Positions 12,000-26,006 of a stretch of DNA of 64,000 nt are shown here, piece by piece (position 1 is the stretch's first letter; each line of letters starts with the position of its first letter). The notes under the pieces are model-generated. The model had not been told where the DNA came from. It worked only from the letters and a program-made list of their open reading frames with translations, and made no database searches. This stretch comes from Homalodisca vitripennis (taxonomy: Eukaryota; Arthropoda; Insecta; Hemiptera; Cicadellidae). The stretch lies in the NCBI RefSeq assembly GCF_021130785.1, contig NC_060213.1, forward strand, positions 134,120,001-134,184,000, written 5' to 3'. Made by a program: the position numbers and the translations under genes.

Positions 12000-14082
12000 T
12001 GTCCTAGAAAAACAAAACAAAAGGGGGGAAGGGATCTAATACTAAGAAAAAGAGATGAAAAGGTTATCAAAATGAATACTGCCCAAATTTATATAAATTA
12101 TAACATATTTTATTTACAACGATTAGAGTTTTCATAAACATCAACTAAAACAATTTTTACAACAATACTTCTATTGCTAGAGCCTCCGCTAAATGCTCTT
12201 ACAACAATTTGTGACTCCGAAATTACTATCGATACTCAAATACTTTACATCTATTTACACTAGATTAGTTCACTTCCATAATCCTATATTTTTTTGGGTT
12301 TGATTGATTACTATTTGGATTTTTAACTTTTTCAGATCTGAATTACTTAAGCTATGAGTATTGCTTTATTTACTTCGTAATCCATCACACATTTTAAAAA
12401 TAATAGAGGAATACATTTATTTAATCATATAATTTATGCTACTTTTAATTTTTAATAGCTACTGCATAAATTTAGACTTATTATATGGTAATCCTTAAAA
12501 TTTTTGCACTCTATATATTTAGATTATAAACAAATTCGAGTAAGGCACACTTCAGGCCTCTAATTCAAAAATATTTTACATTAAGAAATAAAATTAATAT
12601 TGTGATAAAAGATCTTTATTGCCACACTTATAATATGCATACTTTAAGTACTATATTAATTTTTATTTGAACGGACAGACAAAAACATGGCACAAACCAA
12701 AACAAAATGGCACTTTGATATTACTTTATACAAAAATAAGTTCTTAAAATTTTGATGTATTATTTAAGTATTACTACCTTCAAATTTCTACTTTATAAAT
12801 AAACAAGTAAAAGATATTTACACAGATATTTAAATACAGCATAAGACTGAAAAGTGTATAAATATAAGTTAATCTAGTGTGAATACTATGAAATGGAACT
12901 ATCCAAGTATAAAATAATGATAAATTATAGATGAAAAATCGAGCTCGGTGATACGATTCGCAGAATAAAAAACTTAAAAACGCTAAAACAACTAATGGAG
13001 CAAACTTCTATCCTAGCCTAACTAAAATAACTTTGTTAATGTACAATTAAATACAGTCTTTGTTACATTGTTATCGGATGCAACTATATTATTGCTAAGA
13101 ATAAAATTTGGTTACAACAGCTTAAAATTAATTTATAAATTATTCAGTTTAGTAGGAATTCGCAATCCATGATATTCCTGATAGTAATGTCAGCAAATAG
13201 TTCATTTATTTAAGTACATTTTTACATATTTCCTAAAATCTTTCAGTTTGATGTGTAATTGAGAATAAAAATAAAACTGAGTATATAAAAATTGTGCGTT
13301 TTGCAAAATCATTCCTTGTCTTAAAAAAATTGAAATATTATTTAATATGATATTGTTTGAACATTCAGATTTCAAGATCTAATATAATATTATGTTGTCA
13401 TATTTCTTACAACTTTAACCACTCATTTAGATTTATCAGATTAAGGAACAGCTAAATAAGATGTAATAGGTACTCATTAACTAACAAACTACATTAATGA
13501 TTTAATCTACACAAATCTTCATTTTGTCACTTAAACATTAAAATCGTGAAAAAGTAAAAACATTAACACAATACCATGGATTGCTGAAGAGATGTAAGTA
13601 TCTTAATTATTTATTCCTATTTTAGCAAATAAATTAAATCTTAGTAAATAACGTATTAATTAACATAATTACAAATATTTTTACAACAATACTAGTGAAA
13701 TGGTACAAAAATCTTTTAAGTCTCAAAATTATAGAAATAGAGTGTTTTTAAAATATTACTTTAACCAAATTTTAGCTGCCAACAAAATTAATGCAAAAAT
13801 ATAGAAATACAAAATTAGTAATTCTAATATTTTATTTTGCAGCTTGACTAATACGGGCAGTGTGAATGGAATTACTCATTAATCACTTAAATAAATAATT
13901 TTTTCCAAAATTAATTCATTAAAACTTTTTTACAAACTTGAAGTTTCATCGCCATTATTAATGAAATATAAACTTAACAGGAGATTAAAACAAAACGCTT
14001 TTGACACAATCTCTGAAAATCAAAGAATGGAGTCAGCAATACTACTGTCTGCTAAAAACGCAGCATTCTGATTGGCCAACGG
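12000..14082 (-). other. Presumed 3' UTR and downstream flank of the integrin gene
   Basis: Very AT-rich sequence following the integrin stop codon on the minus strand, without open frames or recognisable repeats. Several AATAAA hexamers occur on the minus strand (for example around 12110), so the cleavage site cannot be chosen by eye. Extent is inferred. Confidence 0.4.
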
Positions 14083-14181
14083 TCACAACGCTTCGTCACC
14101 TGATTGGTAGTGACCATTACGGTTGAGAGGTTGTTTCTCCGGAACATTAGACGATGGACGGTTTCGTTTGAAGAAACCGCA
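14083..14181 (-). CDS. if: Integrin alpha last coding exon: CGFFKR cytoplasmic tail
   Basis: 99 nt including TGA, acceptor TTGTTTCAG. Encodes [20 protein letters not shown] and [17 protein letters not shown] is the universal alpha-integrin membrane-proximal motif that clasps the beta tail. The NRP...QPL.NG....E.L pattern resembles the tail of Drosophila alpha-PS2. Joins YLLYK in phase 0. Confidence 0.95.
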   Translation of the reverse strand, partial: CGFFKRNRPSSNVPEKQPLNRNGHYQSGDEAL

Positions 14182-17100
14182 CTGAAACAAAATTAGTCCA
14201 AATGAACGAGTCACTTGTTTGCAGATTTAAAAATAAATAAGGTAATTTCTCATGGTTAATTTTTAGTATTACATTATCTAAACAGTTATTTTACGTATCT
14301 AAAATTATGTTGTTTGCTGAATTTGTTTGTTGTTTTTTACAGAAACAGGTTTGTAGAGTTTATATATATGTAACAATGTAACAATGCATAATATTACGTG
14401 AGTAGCACACTTTTACAAAATCACTATGAACGTAATATTACGTCTAAAACCCCAAAGAGGTTAAACTTTGAAGATAGATGAACATAATTTTTTTTTTATT
14501 GCTGATAACCATATTACTAGTATTTAAATTACTAATAAATTTTACCACTACTAGGTAAGTTAACAAGAGTTTATATGGAGAACAATGTTACTTCATATCT
14601 CATGCATAAAGGTATACCTTATGAAAATTTTAAAAGATGAAACTAAAACTAAACAGTGTGTTATACAGCTTATAAATTTGTTGTACAACTTGATATTATT
14701 TGAAGGTACTTTCCCAAAATGACTAACATATTCTAAAGCAGTTCCAATCTGTAAAAAGGGCAATAAAGGTTGATCCTGGTAATTACCACCCTATTTCATT
14801 AGTACCGATATTTAGTAAAATCTTTTAATGTTGCCTGAAAGAGCAAGTGTATGATTTCTCTTCTCTGAATAATCTCAGTAGTGTTTACTTGGGTACTACT
14901 TATTTTTCCTCTACTTCTATTAAAGGAATGGCTTATATAATAGGAATTATAAAAATAACATGCTACATAATTTGTTGACTTTGCCTATTGCATAATTTAT
15001 GGTTTTGCTTAACGACAATAAAAATGTGTTTTATCTTTATGCATATTATTAGGTACTTAGCTCAAAAGCGGAAGCCTATTAGTGTTAAAGATTTTTAATA
15101 AGTAAGGGATTTCTAAATGAGGCAAAACCCTTCCTGTTGTTGAGAAAACCTCCTTTCTTCAAAAGTAGATGATTTAAATTGCGCATCCATCGCTCCTCGT
15201 GGTGGCTGAACGGTACCATAGAATCTCGACAGGATTACCCAAATCCCCCGACCATACTCATCCTAAATATCCTGCTACTCTGGAAGTTGTGCAGAAGATC
15301 TTAAAGAACTGCATGCAATAGAGGCTGTCAACTAAATCTATCTCTGAAGGAATTTTGATATGATGCTGATGGGTTAAAAGTTAGTTAGCTATACAAAGTC
15401 AAACTTGTTGGTAATGAAAACTAAAAGTTTCTCAAGGAAGTATCTAAAGCAAAGAACATAGCATTCCACTACCTCGGAGTAATGCCATCAAAGCCCCAGA
15501 AGGATTCACTTCTGGTTGGTGTTAAATACTGGAAGTGCTTGTTGTGGATAGCCGCCTTCAGTCAAGAGATGTTAAACTTTAGAGAGAGATAATCTCCGTA
15601 ATATGTCTACAGTTCCCTGACTGAAGATGATTCTCCAAAGAAAGGCTGAACAAAGAAAGGCTGAACAAAGAAAGGTTCCCCAGGAGGGTTTACTTTTGGA
15701 TGGTTTATATCTTCAAGTTGAACCTATACTGCATATAGCAAAAACCGAATGTTCAAATGTGGGCATCACAATGAATGTCCAGGAGCGTCACATCACTAAC
15801 CAAAAATGTCCAGATATAAAGAAGAAGAGAAGTGGTGATCTAGTAACTCATTTATCTCTCAATTCTATCACACCCAAGATAAGTGGTAATCTAGTAACTC
15901 ATTTATCTCTCAATTCTATCAAACCCAAGATTAGTGGTAATCTAGTAACTCATTTATCTCTCAATTCTATCACAGCCAAGATAAGTGGTAATCTAGTAAC
16001 TCATTTGTCTCTCAACAGCCACCTTCAGCTCACCTTGTACAACAAGTAGACTAGAAGCATAAGGATGAGTGCCCCTGCACACGCAGACAGGACGACTACC
16101 CACAGTGGCACGACGTCGGGCTTGACGCTGGTCTCACGGGGGACCACCTGTGTGACAATCTCGTGCGTATGGACTGAACTCTGGTCTGGTGCCCCGATGT
16201 GAGGCAGCTCAGTCACTCTCCCAGCCATCATCGAGCTCAGCTGGACCTCGGGGTGGTATGCAAACTGGAGCCAATACAGAGAACATTTATTTAAAAAATG
16301 ACAATGTAACTTCTAAGTTCTAAATACTTTTTTTTGAACTTGTTCAAGTCTCATGGGCTATTTTTTAAAGGACTCGATTTGACTTTGACTAAACTTAACA
16401 TGATCAATATTTGAACTGGATACAAATTTAGGTATCTTCACACCTCCACCTGTTGGTATACTGCTAATGATTTACTTTTCATGAATGTCTTTTCAAGTTC
16501 AATATAATACATTCAAAACAACTTTATAATAACACATGATTGCAACAAAACCATTTAGAGAAAAATACAGCCCTGCAATCACTCCAAGAGAAAATTATAG
16601 CAAGATTGCATTTCTTCATTTTTGCGTGGTTCGGTTATTTTAACAGCCCCACGTTGGTGATGTTATATATCGAAGGTCGTGTATTTTATTGCCAAACATT
16701 GTTGCCTCAATTTTAGAAGTTTGGTGACGTGAATCAATGTATATAGGCCTAGCCCTGATCTGTTATACTTTCTACATATTTTTTGTTTTACTATAAGTAA
16801 ACAAGACTAAAGTTTAAGTCTCAAAATTGTTTATGTAATTTTGAGATTAATTTAGTTCAACACTCTGCAGATACATTATTCCATTTACTAAATTTAACAT
16901 TGAAGAGCTTTATTGTGATTGGCTGAAGTTTAACCAATCACCAACTAGTTGAGATCAATATGGCTTCTTTCATAACTGGCGGTGGTCGGTTAAGATGAAG
17001 CCAATTATGATAAAGCTCCATTTGTTCAACCCACCTATACAACAACTGCTTATACTGTATCTCCACAGCAAGACCGAAATATTTCAAAGTAATTAACTGT

Positions 17101-20100
17101 GTCAGCATTGTTTCGATGTGGTGGGAACCAGGAGGCTTTGATATTAGTTATGACACTTGCCACATAAGAGGATCGCCAGGATTAAGATTTAAAATTTTTC
17201 TGAAAGCATATGTTTACCTAATTGTATAACTTTTATCATCTGATGACCTTGTAAACGACAATGAACCCACCTTCTTGAGCGTCTGCACCCAGACCCTGGA
17301 TCGGAAAGCTATCCAAGCTTCTTGGTCCTTGGTGAGAGGACCAACCGTACATCGTATCCTGGTACATTCTATAGAACCACAGTCGATTCTTTCCAGTGTG
17401 TCATCACGTTCATCTGTCTGTCTGCGGTAGCGAGGAGGGTAGAGCTGGAACTTTTGCTTTACCTGCGCATGAGAAATAAATTATAATACCTATCTACCTA
17501 TACAAGCTGTACACAAGAAAAACAAAACAGAATTTATTTTCTAGTATAAAAAAACCAGGCCATTGATCAGATGGCCTAAAAATTAAGGCAAACAGAACTT
17601 ATGATCTAAATCTTATTTAATCTCCAGATTAGTTTTGACATAATGTCTGCATTTAAAAAAAAATCATGGCTTCTTTATACTATGAAAAATTGGTTAACTG
17701 ATATTGTTCTTTGTTTTTTTTTGGACAATAATTTACACTAAATAAGACATATCAATTAGTTTGCTAATCTATTAGTTTTATAGTTTATGTTTCACCCTGC
17801 ACTTTAAACCACATTATGCAGCGATTTTTAAATATTATGTTTTATTATACTCAGCAAGTAGAAAGTGTGTGGACATTAATAATTTAAACTTTCAAAACTG
17901 CAATACTGGGGAACATACCCTAGACTCCTCTCCTTCTACGACGTTGTCTCCAGTAGCTGGCTGAACGTTGCGTATTCTTGCTTGCCGACTGGAGGGCTCA
18001 GGGTTCACTCCTCCATAGCTCCCTTGACTCTCCCAGTGTGATGAAGAACTCCATGAAGATCCTCCTCTCCTCTCATTGGTGTCATAGTCAACATTATCTC
18101 TTCCTGGAGGATATCTTCTGTCCTGATCCCTTGTTACATCATAATCCTCTTCACTGTTCCAAGCTCCAGAGACGTAATGTTTTCCTCCACCTGAAGATGA
18201 CCAACCACTTCTGTGGGAAGATCCTGATGAGCTGTTGCTGTACTGAGTATTGGAACTTCCACCGGAATATGCTGCACCTCCTCCAGATGACCCACTTTGA
18301 CCTCTTGATGAGCCGACATCAAATGAGTACGTTGTTGAACCACCTCCAGAACCAGCTGCCATCCCAGCTACACTACCGTACTGTGATGCTCCACCAGCAG
18401 TCCTCCTGTCATTTTCATTGTTTACATCAAAGCTGTAGGTTCTTGCGACACCATCTCCAGGGCCTAAGGCAATTCCACCGAGAGCATCAAACTGAGATGA
18501 GCCTCTACTGGCAGCACTTGCATCATACGTTCTTCTCGAATCGTACCCAGAAGATGAACCGTAGTTATTTCCTGCAGCGTTGGCATCGTAAGTCCGCCTG
18601 GTATCATATCCTGAGGTTGAGCTTGATGACACACTTCCTGCATTTACATTGTCTACTCTTCTTGAGCCCTGACCATAACTTCCTTGCCTACTTCCACTTC
18701 CTCTAGTGTATGAACCTTCTCTGTACTCTGGTCCTCCAACACTTCCCGCTCCATACCGCCTCTCACTCTCAGAACCATACTGGTGTGATACAGAACTTCC
18801 TGCGGCGTAAGACCCTCTGTTGACTTCAGATCCACCTGAGGAACCATAACTTCCAGTGTTTGTCATGTCTGCAATGTTCACATTGGCTGCTTCATAAGTA
18901 TTAGAGGAGCTTCCACTGCGTACAACCCCATCTTCATTTTCCTTCCAACTCGTCGAGGTATGTGTGATTGGTCTTCCACCAGTTTCAGAGTTCCAAGTGG
19001 TATTCGAGCTGTGCTCGTCCTCTCGCGAGTAGCTACGGTTATGCACTCCTCCTACACTGAAGGGTATATTACTTCCAGCATTAACTCCGTAATAATTCGT
19101 TTGGTTTCTTCTCGATGTACTTTCACTCTCAGATACTCTTCTGTTCCCACCGACATTTTGACCTGAGTAATATGTTTCTGTGTAGCCTCCGCCTTGACCT
19201 TGCCTATAAATTTGGCCATCACTACCTCTGCTCACACCACTAATGCCTGGTTCAATATTGGGTCCAACTCTTCCTCCCTCTTGAGAGCCACGGTATACTC
19301 CACCAGTCCCTCTGTCATTGTCAAATGTGTTGTACGTATCAAATACTCCTCCACCTGTGTTAATTCCTGCTCCACTGACTTCTACTCTTCCTCTCTCAGA
19401 GATCAAAGTTCCTTGAGACCCTCTTCCTCCATAGGTGCCACTCTCCACCCTAACTCCTCCTCCGGTTCGGCTTGACTCCTCATATTCTCCCCCTCTGTAA
19501 GTGCCACTACTGTAGACCGTTGAACCTCCTCTAGAACTGCTTGAACCCTGACTTGACTCTGATCCAGTCTGACCTCCCTCAGAGTGAATTCTCTTGTTGT
19601 ATCTCAGAGATCCATCTCCGGTTTCAGCAGCTGCTTCTTCTCTGTCTCTTTTCTCTGCTTCCTCCAACCTTCTCCTTTCCTCCTTTGTCAGAAGGGTGGT
19701 GCTCTTGATGATTGTACCTCCTGAACTTGAGGAGGAGGAGCTGGAACTAGATGAGGAAGAACTGGACTCCTCTACGATCACACCTCCGGAAGAAGATTGA
19801 GAGGAAGTAGAGTAAGATCCCGATGAAGTCAGACCACTTTGGATTCCACTCTGCTCAAAGTACGTCTTTTTTCGATCCAACTGAAACATACCAATAAAAG
19901 GTATTTAACTAATGTTTAATTTTTGAGATTTAAATATATTAATTAATTTATAATACTTTTTCAATAGCGAAACAACCCAAAAGAAAACAAAAAATCTTTT
20001 CGAAAGATCAGTATCAGAAGAGCAATTTGTAAATTTTTCCTGAATGCAGGAAATTTTAGCGTGTTTACTGTGGCTCTATACTGAGTGGTATTGAGTACTC

Positions 20101-23100
20101 TTAACAATTAAGTATGTATTTTAGTGTCTGCTGTAATCAACGTATTAAAATATCATACAATAACTGTCTAGCTATAATATGTTGTGTAGTTGACATGTTT
20201 ATTATAGTTCTATACCATAGTAACCTGGCTGGTGACCAAACGTTTACCGTGTTAAATATATTTCAACAAGATCAATCAGAATAATAATAGTTAATGGTAA
20301 TTTTTAAGAATATTTATGTGTAGTTTTAAGACTTTTTTCACATGTATTAATTCATATTTATTGACTTACGCTATTTTTAAAAGCAGTATGTAAACTAGGA
20401 AATACTTAAAAATAAAAGTTTTTTTTATTTATAGTCTATTAGCAATATTATTATTCACCGTTTTATATCCAACACCGTAAGTAAATATAGATAAATATAT
20501 GACAATATGGACAATCATATATTTATAAATACCAGACACTAATTGTGATCAAGAAAAATATAACAAATTTCACTACTCTTATTTTACACAAAACATGAGT
20601 CTTTGAGAAATTATCTGAGTATGAGGGAATTCGGCTGGGTAATAATTTGCTCAATTATGTTGAATTAAAGAATTGTTTGGAAGTTTTTAAGAAACAAGTA
20701 AAGGGATATTGGCTGGAAAAGTGTTTTTACAGTATAATTGAATTCTTAACTGAAAAGTAAAAGTTTTTAATAATTATTTAAATTGTGTATCTTTGTTCAT
20801 GTTGTGTTGGGAATCTTTTTCTGTTTGTTGTCTATTTACATATTACTATTATGTTATCTATAAAAGTTATAAATTCATTATTAATTGTTACGGAAAAATA
20901 GGTGTTCCAAATTTAATCTTTCCTGTAATTTAGTTATATTTGAGATACTGATGATGGCAAAGTTGATATGGCCACTCTGTAAAATAGTTGTAATTTTGTA
21001 GAAAAACAACATTCTCTGAAGAAGTTAAAATAATTTTGCAAATAATTATAATTAAAATGAGCCAGAGAACACAGGAAAAATAGGTGGCCAGTCTTAACTT
21101 TATCAGATTATTTTGATTAGCAGGATTATTGAAAGCATTTATTAAACATTCTTTTTAGTCATAGTTGAATCTTATGCTCCTGTGATGTGAGGCTTAGGCC
21201 TGTATGTTTCAAGACTAGTGATTAGGTATGAAAATAATTCCTTAGTACAGTTATTAACTACAAAATTTGTTCTTACTTTCAACTTCAACGGATTCACATT
21301 TGGCGCAAGTTCACACCTAATCGGTCCGGTAATATCTGGCTGTTCCAGGAGATAAAGAAGGTAGTCATCTGAAAAATTCGAAGAAAATATTATTTCCATT
21401 GAATAAAATTTAGGTCAAACAGTAAGAGATTTATCAAAATGCATTAAAAATCAGTCTTCAAATCAAACAACAATCTACCAGCGTAATATTGGATTTCTGA
21501 CTTCAGTGGTAGATAGTAGTGCAAAAAAAAAAACTAAAATGTTACGAAGGATGAATGGCTATTCCACAGTGGCGTAACTAGACAGAGTCGCGCCCCCCCG
21601 CAGCGTACTGAAATGCGCCCCTCCTGTCGGCTCCTAACACCCCCCCCCTTCCTCCTACTGACCTACACGCATCGTTATAATATAGCCTACTTCCCCTGGT
21701 CTACCTTTATTCTCATGATGTTCACTCTACTTACGGTAAATTGTAATAGAAAACAAACCTTTACTTTTTAAGAGTGGCTTTAAATTTGTGTAAATAGTTG
21801 ATAGTCCCGTGCTGTGCAATGTTTATTTTTATACATTTTGTAAAAAGATCAAAAAGGAAAAGAAAACTTTAAAATGAATTATTCATCATAATTATTTATT
21901 AATGAAAACTATCTCAAACATTAAAATAAAAATAGAAAAAAATTGTAGACATGTTAATTATTTCCATTTATTTAAACCCTCTCCTCTTCTTAAAACTGAA
22001 ATATTTTTCAGCTAACATCTTCAAGTTGATCCTACGAGCCCGTTCATGTTCTATGCTCAAGACTCCCAAAGCGCTCAGCCTGGTATTGGTCATAGTGTTT
22101 CTCAAATAATTCTTTATGAGCTTGAGTTTAGAAAATGACCTGAAAATTTATATAAGATTAAAAAAACTATGTTGGTTAACATATATGCCATTTTCAGGTT
22201 ATAATACAAGTATATAATTAAAGGGTATAATAACTCTTCTTAACACAAAAATTAAATTTTAGTTAGTACGGGTTTTTATGATATTTTGGTGATTACGAAC
22301 CTTTCCGCTGACGCTGACGTAACTGGGAGAGTCAAGAACATCATCATCGCTGTGCAGACATCAGGAAGGCTGCTTGACAAAGTCACGTTTTCTATCATTA
22401 AATATGAGGCTAAATCCTTAACTTTTTTCAATCCTCTTGTTTTTATTTCATCCGAAACAATGTTTCTGAAACACACTATTTGTGTCTTCCAACCCGTGTG
22501 AAACATCTTTCCTCATACTTCTCACAAAACTTCCTGGCTGAAAAATTAGTTCATCATCACTTTTCTCTGTGAGGTACTTTGGAGTTAAAAAGATGAAACT
22601 GATCGTTAATCCTGACCATTGCTCTCAAAACGTCTGGAGATTTGAGCAATAAACTATATCCAAGCTCCTGTAAAATACTTTTACTTTGAATTCTTGCAAT
22701 GGATTAGAAATTCAACATCGTTGGTCAGTTCGTCAAAAAAGTTTTTTACTTTTTTACATCGTTTAGTCGGCAGAGAAGACTCAATATTCCATCCCCTGGC
22801 TAGCGTTTCAGCTTCTTTAACAACACCTTCAAACTCATTTCTTGCTCTCTTTAGTTCAGTCATACTCTTTCCAAGAAGGGCTGTAGCTTCGTCAATTGAT
22901 ACATCCTCTTTTTGTAGTGTTTTAGATGTAATATTAATTCTCTCCTAAAACCTTACTTTGGAAAGTAAGCATCAATACAAATTGAAAACACGTCATTTGT
23001 TTTTTGAGTCCAGTTGCCTCTAAAACCTCTTTATTCTTTTTAGAAGTCAGAATAATATTCGTCAAACAGCTTAAGACAGAAACAAAGTTACACTTTATGG

Positions 23101-25960
23101 CCAGTAAACAATCGTACCTAGATGACCAACGGGTCGGGACACAATCTTTTGAGTGTCTTGCTAAGTATAGACCCCCTTTTGCTCCATAGATTTCTCTCTC
23201 AAAGCTTGCCATCTTGGCAGGCTTTCGCCGAAAAAACACGTAAATTTGATTGACCAAATCGTTAAAATAAAATCATTTCTGTTATGTCAGTAACTGAGTC
23301 ATTGAGTACCAAATTTAAATTATGCGAGGCACAATGCACGTACTCTGCATTTGGCGACTTTTGCTTTATTCTAGATTGGATTCCAGAATAGTTTCCACTC
23401 ATTAACGGCTGCCCCGTCATAACCCTGGCCTCTACACTTTTCAATTTTAATGTTGTTTTCTTCTTCCAAAAAAATTACAAACCTCGTTAGTAATTTTTTC
23501 CGAATTTTGGCCTGTAAGAGCTATGAACCCTAAGAATGATTCTTTAATTTCAAGTTTTTCGTAGTAGTTTTGGACTGCCACATGTCGTATTACTATCGAT
23601 AGTTGATCAGTTTTTGAGACGTCTTGAGTGGTGTCTAATACCAGAGAGAAGAAAGGAGCTGCTTGGATTTCACTTACAACTTCATCCAGAACATGCTGTG
23701 ACGCAAACATGATCATTTCATTTTGGATTTTGGGAGACAAATACTTAACTTTGCTTTGATCGTTTTCTAAGTGACTTTTTTAGAAGAGGATCGTATCGTG
23801 ACAACAAATCTATAATATTCAAAAAGTTTCCAGAAGTTAGTGTCCACTGTTTCAATATTTTCATTCCGATGCCCTCTGAACGCTAAGTTACAAGTAGCCT
23901 AGTTATTACTACATCTAAAAGTCTTTTGAGAATCTCACAATACTCAGGTTCATACTTTTGAAATAAGTGATTTTGCATCTTGGCTATTTTTTACGGTACT
24001 ATATGCTAAACATGAATTTAAGTGTATACGAGATGTTTTCATGTTCTTTAATTTTTTTTTGCTTAAACCTTGCCAATCATTTATTAGACCTTTACACCAA
24101 GCATCTTTAAAATTTAGGGTCAGTTCTGTCAGCGAACAACCAACAAGGTTTCACAGTATACGCCATTTAATAAAGGTGAATAACAAAGCCAAAACCGTTC
24201 TAGTTTTTGGCCCGTTTTGGCAATTTTGTAATAAAAATCACTGCTAAAAGATCTATTGTTTGTCGAGTCTTTAGGAAAAGGCCCTGTGGGCCTACATGGT
24301 TCAGAATTCAAAAATGAAAGTTTTATCTTCTTCTTTTAAGAGGGATACTCCGTCATTAGTGTAGAGAGCCAATGTCAGTTTTTAAAAAACACCACGTTGT
24401 TGATGATTTCATTAGTATCAATATGCAAAACACAGTTTTTATCAATGTCTACGGTACAGCTACAGCTATCATTATTTATCTTAACGTCTAGACTCACGTC
24501 TGGTTCGTTATTTGTGAATTCAAGGTGGGGTCTGAGTAGATGTTCCATTTTCTGTCTCGATGGTAGGTAGGTCAGAACTTATTTCACTACACTCACAAAT
24601 TAAACCGGAAGTTATTTGTTTCCTTACACTGTCATTGTTTTTACTAAGAGATATGTCAGATTTAAAAAATAGATCAATTTTTTGGTGTTTTTTTGCTTTT
24701 TCTTCCTCCTCCTTCTTCCGCTTATCGGTATTCTGCACCACTAGGTTTTTTAGACATTTTTGTTTAATTATTGATTTAGTTTTCTAGTACATCGTCCCAT
24801 AATATAAGTTTCCTGTAAGAGGTGTAGTTTGCAAACACTTTTCACCGCCACCACAGTTGTAGGCTACTGAATAAATCACAACTTTCGAAAATGCAGTAAA
24901 CGTAACGAGTAATGAATATATGACTGAGTGACAAGGAACCACAGTATTACTGTGAAGGAACTACCTAACAATAATTGGTACTTGGTAGTGTGGAGGGAGG
25001 GAGGGGAGTATTCAAGTCGCAACATGAAACAAAGGCAGTACACGCACGCACACCCCCACGCTCACACACGGTCCTAAAGCGCCTTAAAAATACACTTCCG
25101 TGGCGGTTCAGCAAATAGTTTGCCTGCTTTAGTTTTGAAGGCGTTTAACTAAAACAAGAAATGATAATAGGCCTACGATATTCCTCGCTAGCTCATTTAT
25201 ACAAAAAAAATTATAAGGAATTACAATGAAAATAGTGATATTCAACCTTAAGAAATTTGGTTAAAATCGGTATAATTTTTTTTTATTTTTTTCATTCCTT
25301 CGTGTGGCGCCCCTTGACACGCCGCGCCCCCCCGCATTGCGGGGGTTGCGGGGGTATGTATTACGCCACTGCTATTCCAATAGCAGAGTGGTAACAAGTA
25401 TGGTTAGTGTGTGAGGTTATGTAACAAAAACTATTTTTGCCTTAAGTAGGATAGTAATTAAATTGTACTTATTACTCTCATCAAGATCAGATGAATAGGA
25501 ATGTTGCTGGAAATGGTAAGAGGAATATACAGAGGTCTACTATGTTTATGTTTAGCATACAAATTGTATGGTCTACTTTTTATCAATGAAAATTTTTAAC
25601 AATTTTTAAGTGAACGGTTGAATTTATCTATATCAGATTACTGTTCAATTTTATTTGATGAGGTTATGAGTTATGAGTGTTATGTAGTTGGTTTAAGCCC
25701 AGAATCATAACTGGGCGGAGGACAAGCTAGTGATGGAAGAATAGAATAGTATTCGAATACAGCCCGGGTATTCACATATTCGAATACCTCAAAATGAATT
25801 CGAATACTTTTGAAATGAATACAATTTCTCTGGAAGAATTCAATTCAAACCTACAGTTTTCATTCGTTAAGACTAACAGTATTTAAATAAAATATTCAAG
25901 AGCTGTATTCGTATTCATATACATGTATTCATTGGATGGTTATATATACACCCAAATATA

Positions 25961-26006
<46 letters not shown>

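Noticed and set aside
15627..16049. 140-codon plus-strand frame with a 17-residue repeat
   Set aside because: Produced by R1 debris and the 51-bp array; not conserved coding sequence.
17978..18706. 242-codon plus-strand frame opposite the giant integrin exon
   Set aside because: Antisense shadow of a biased low-complexity exon; no motif, and splice phases support the minus strand.
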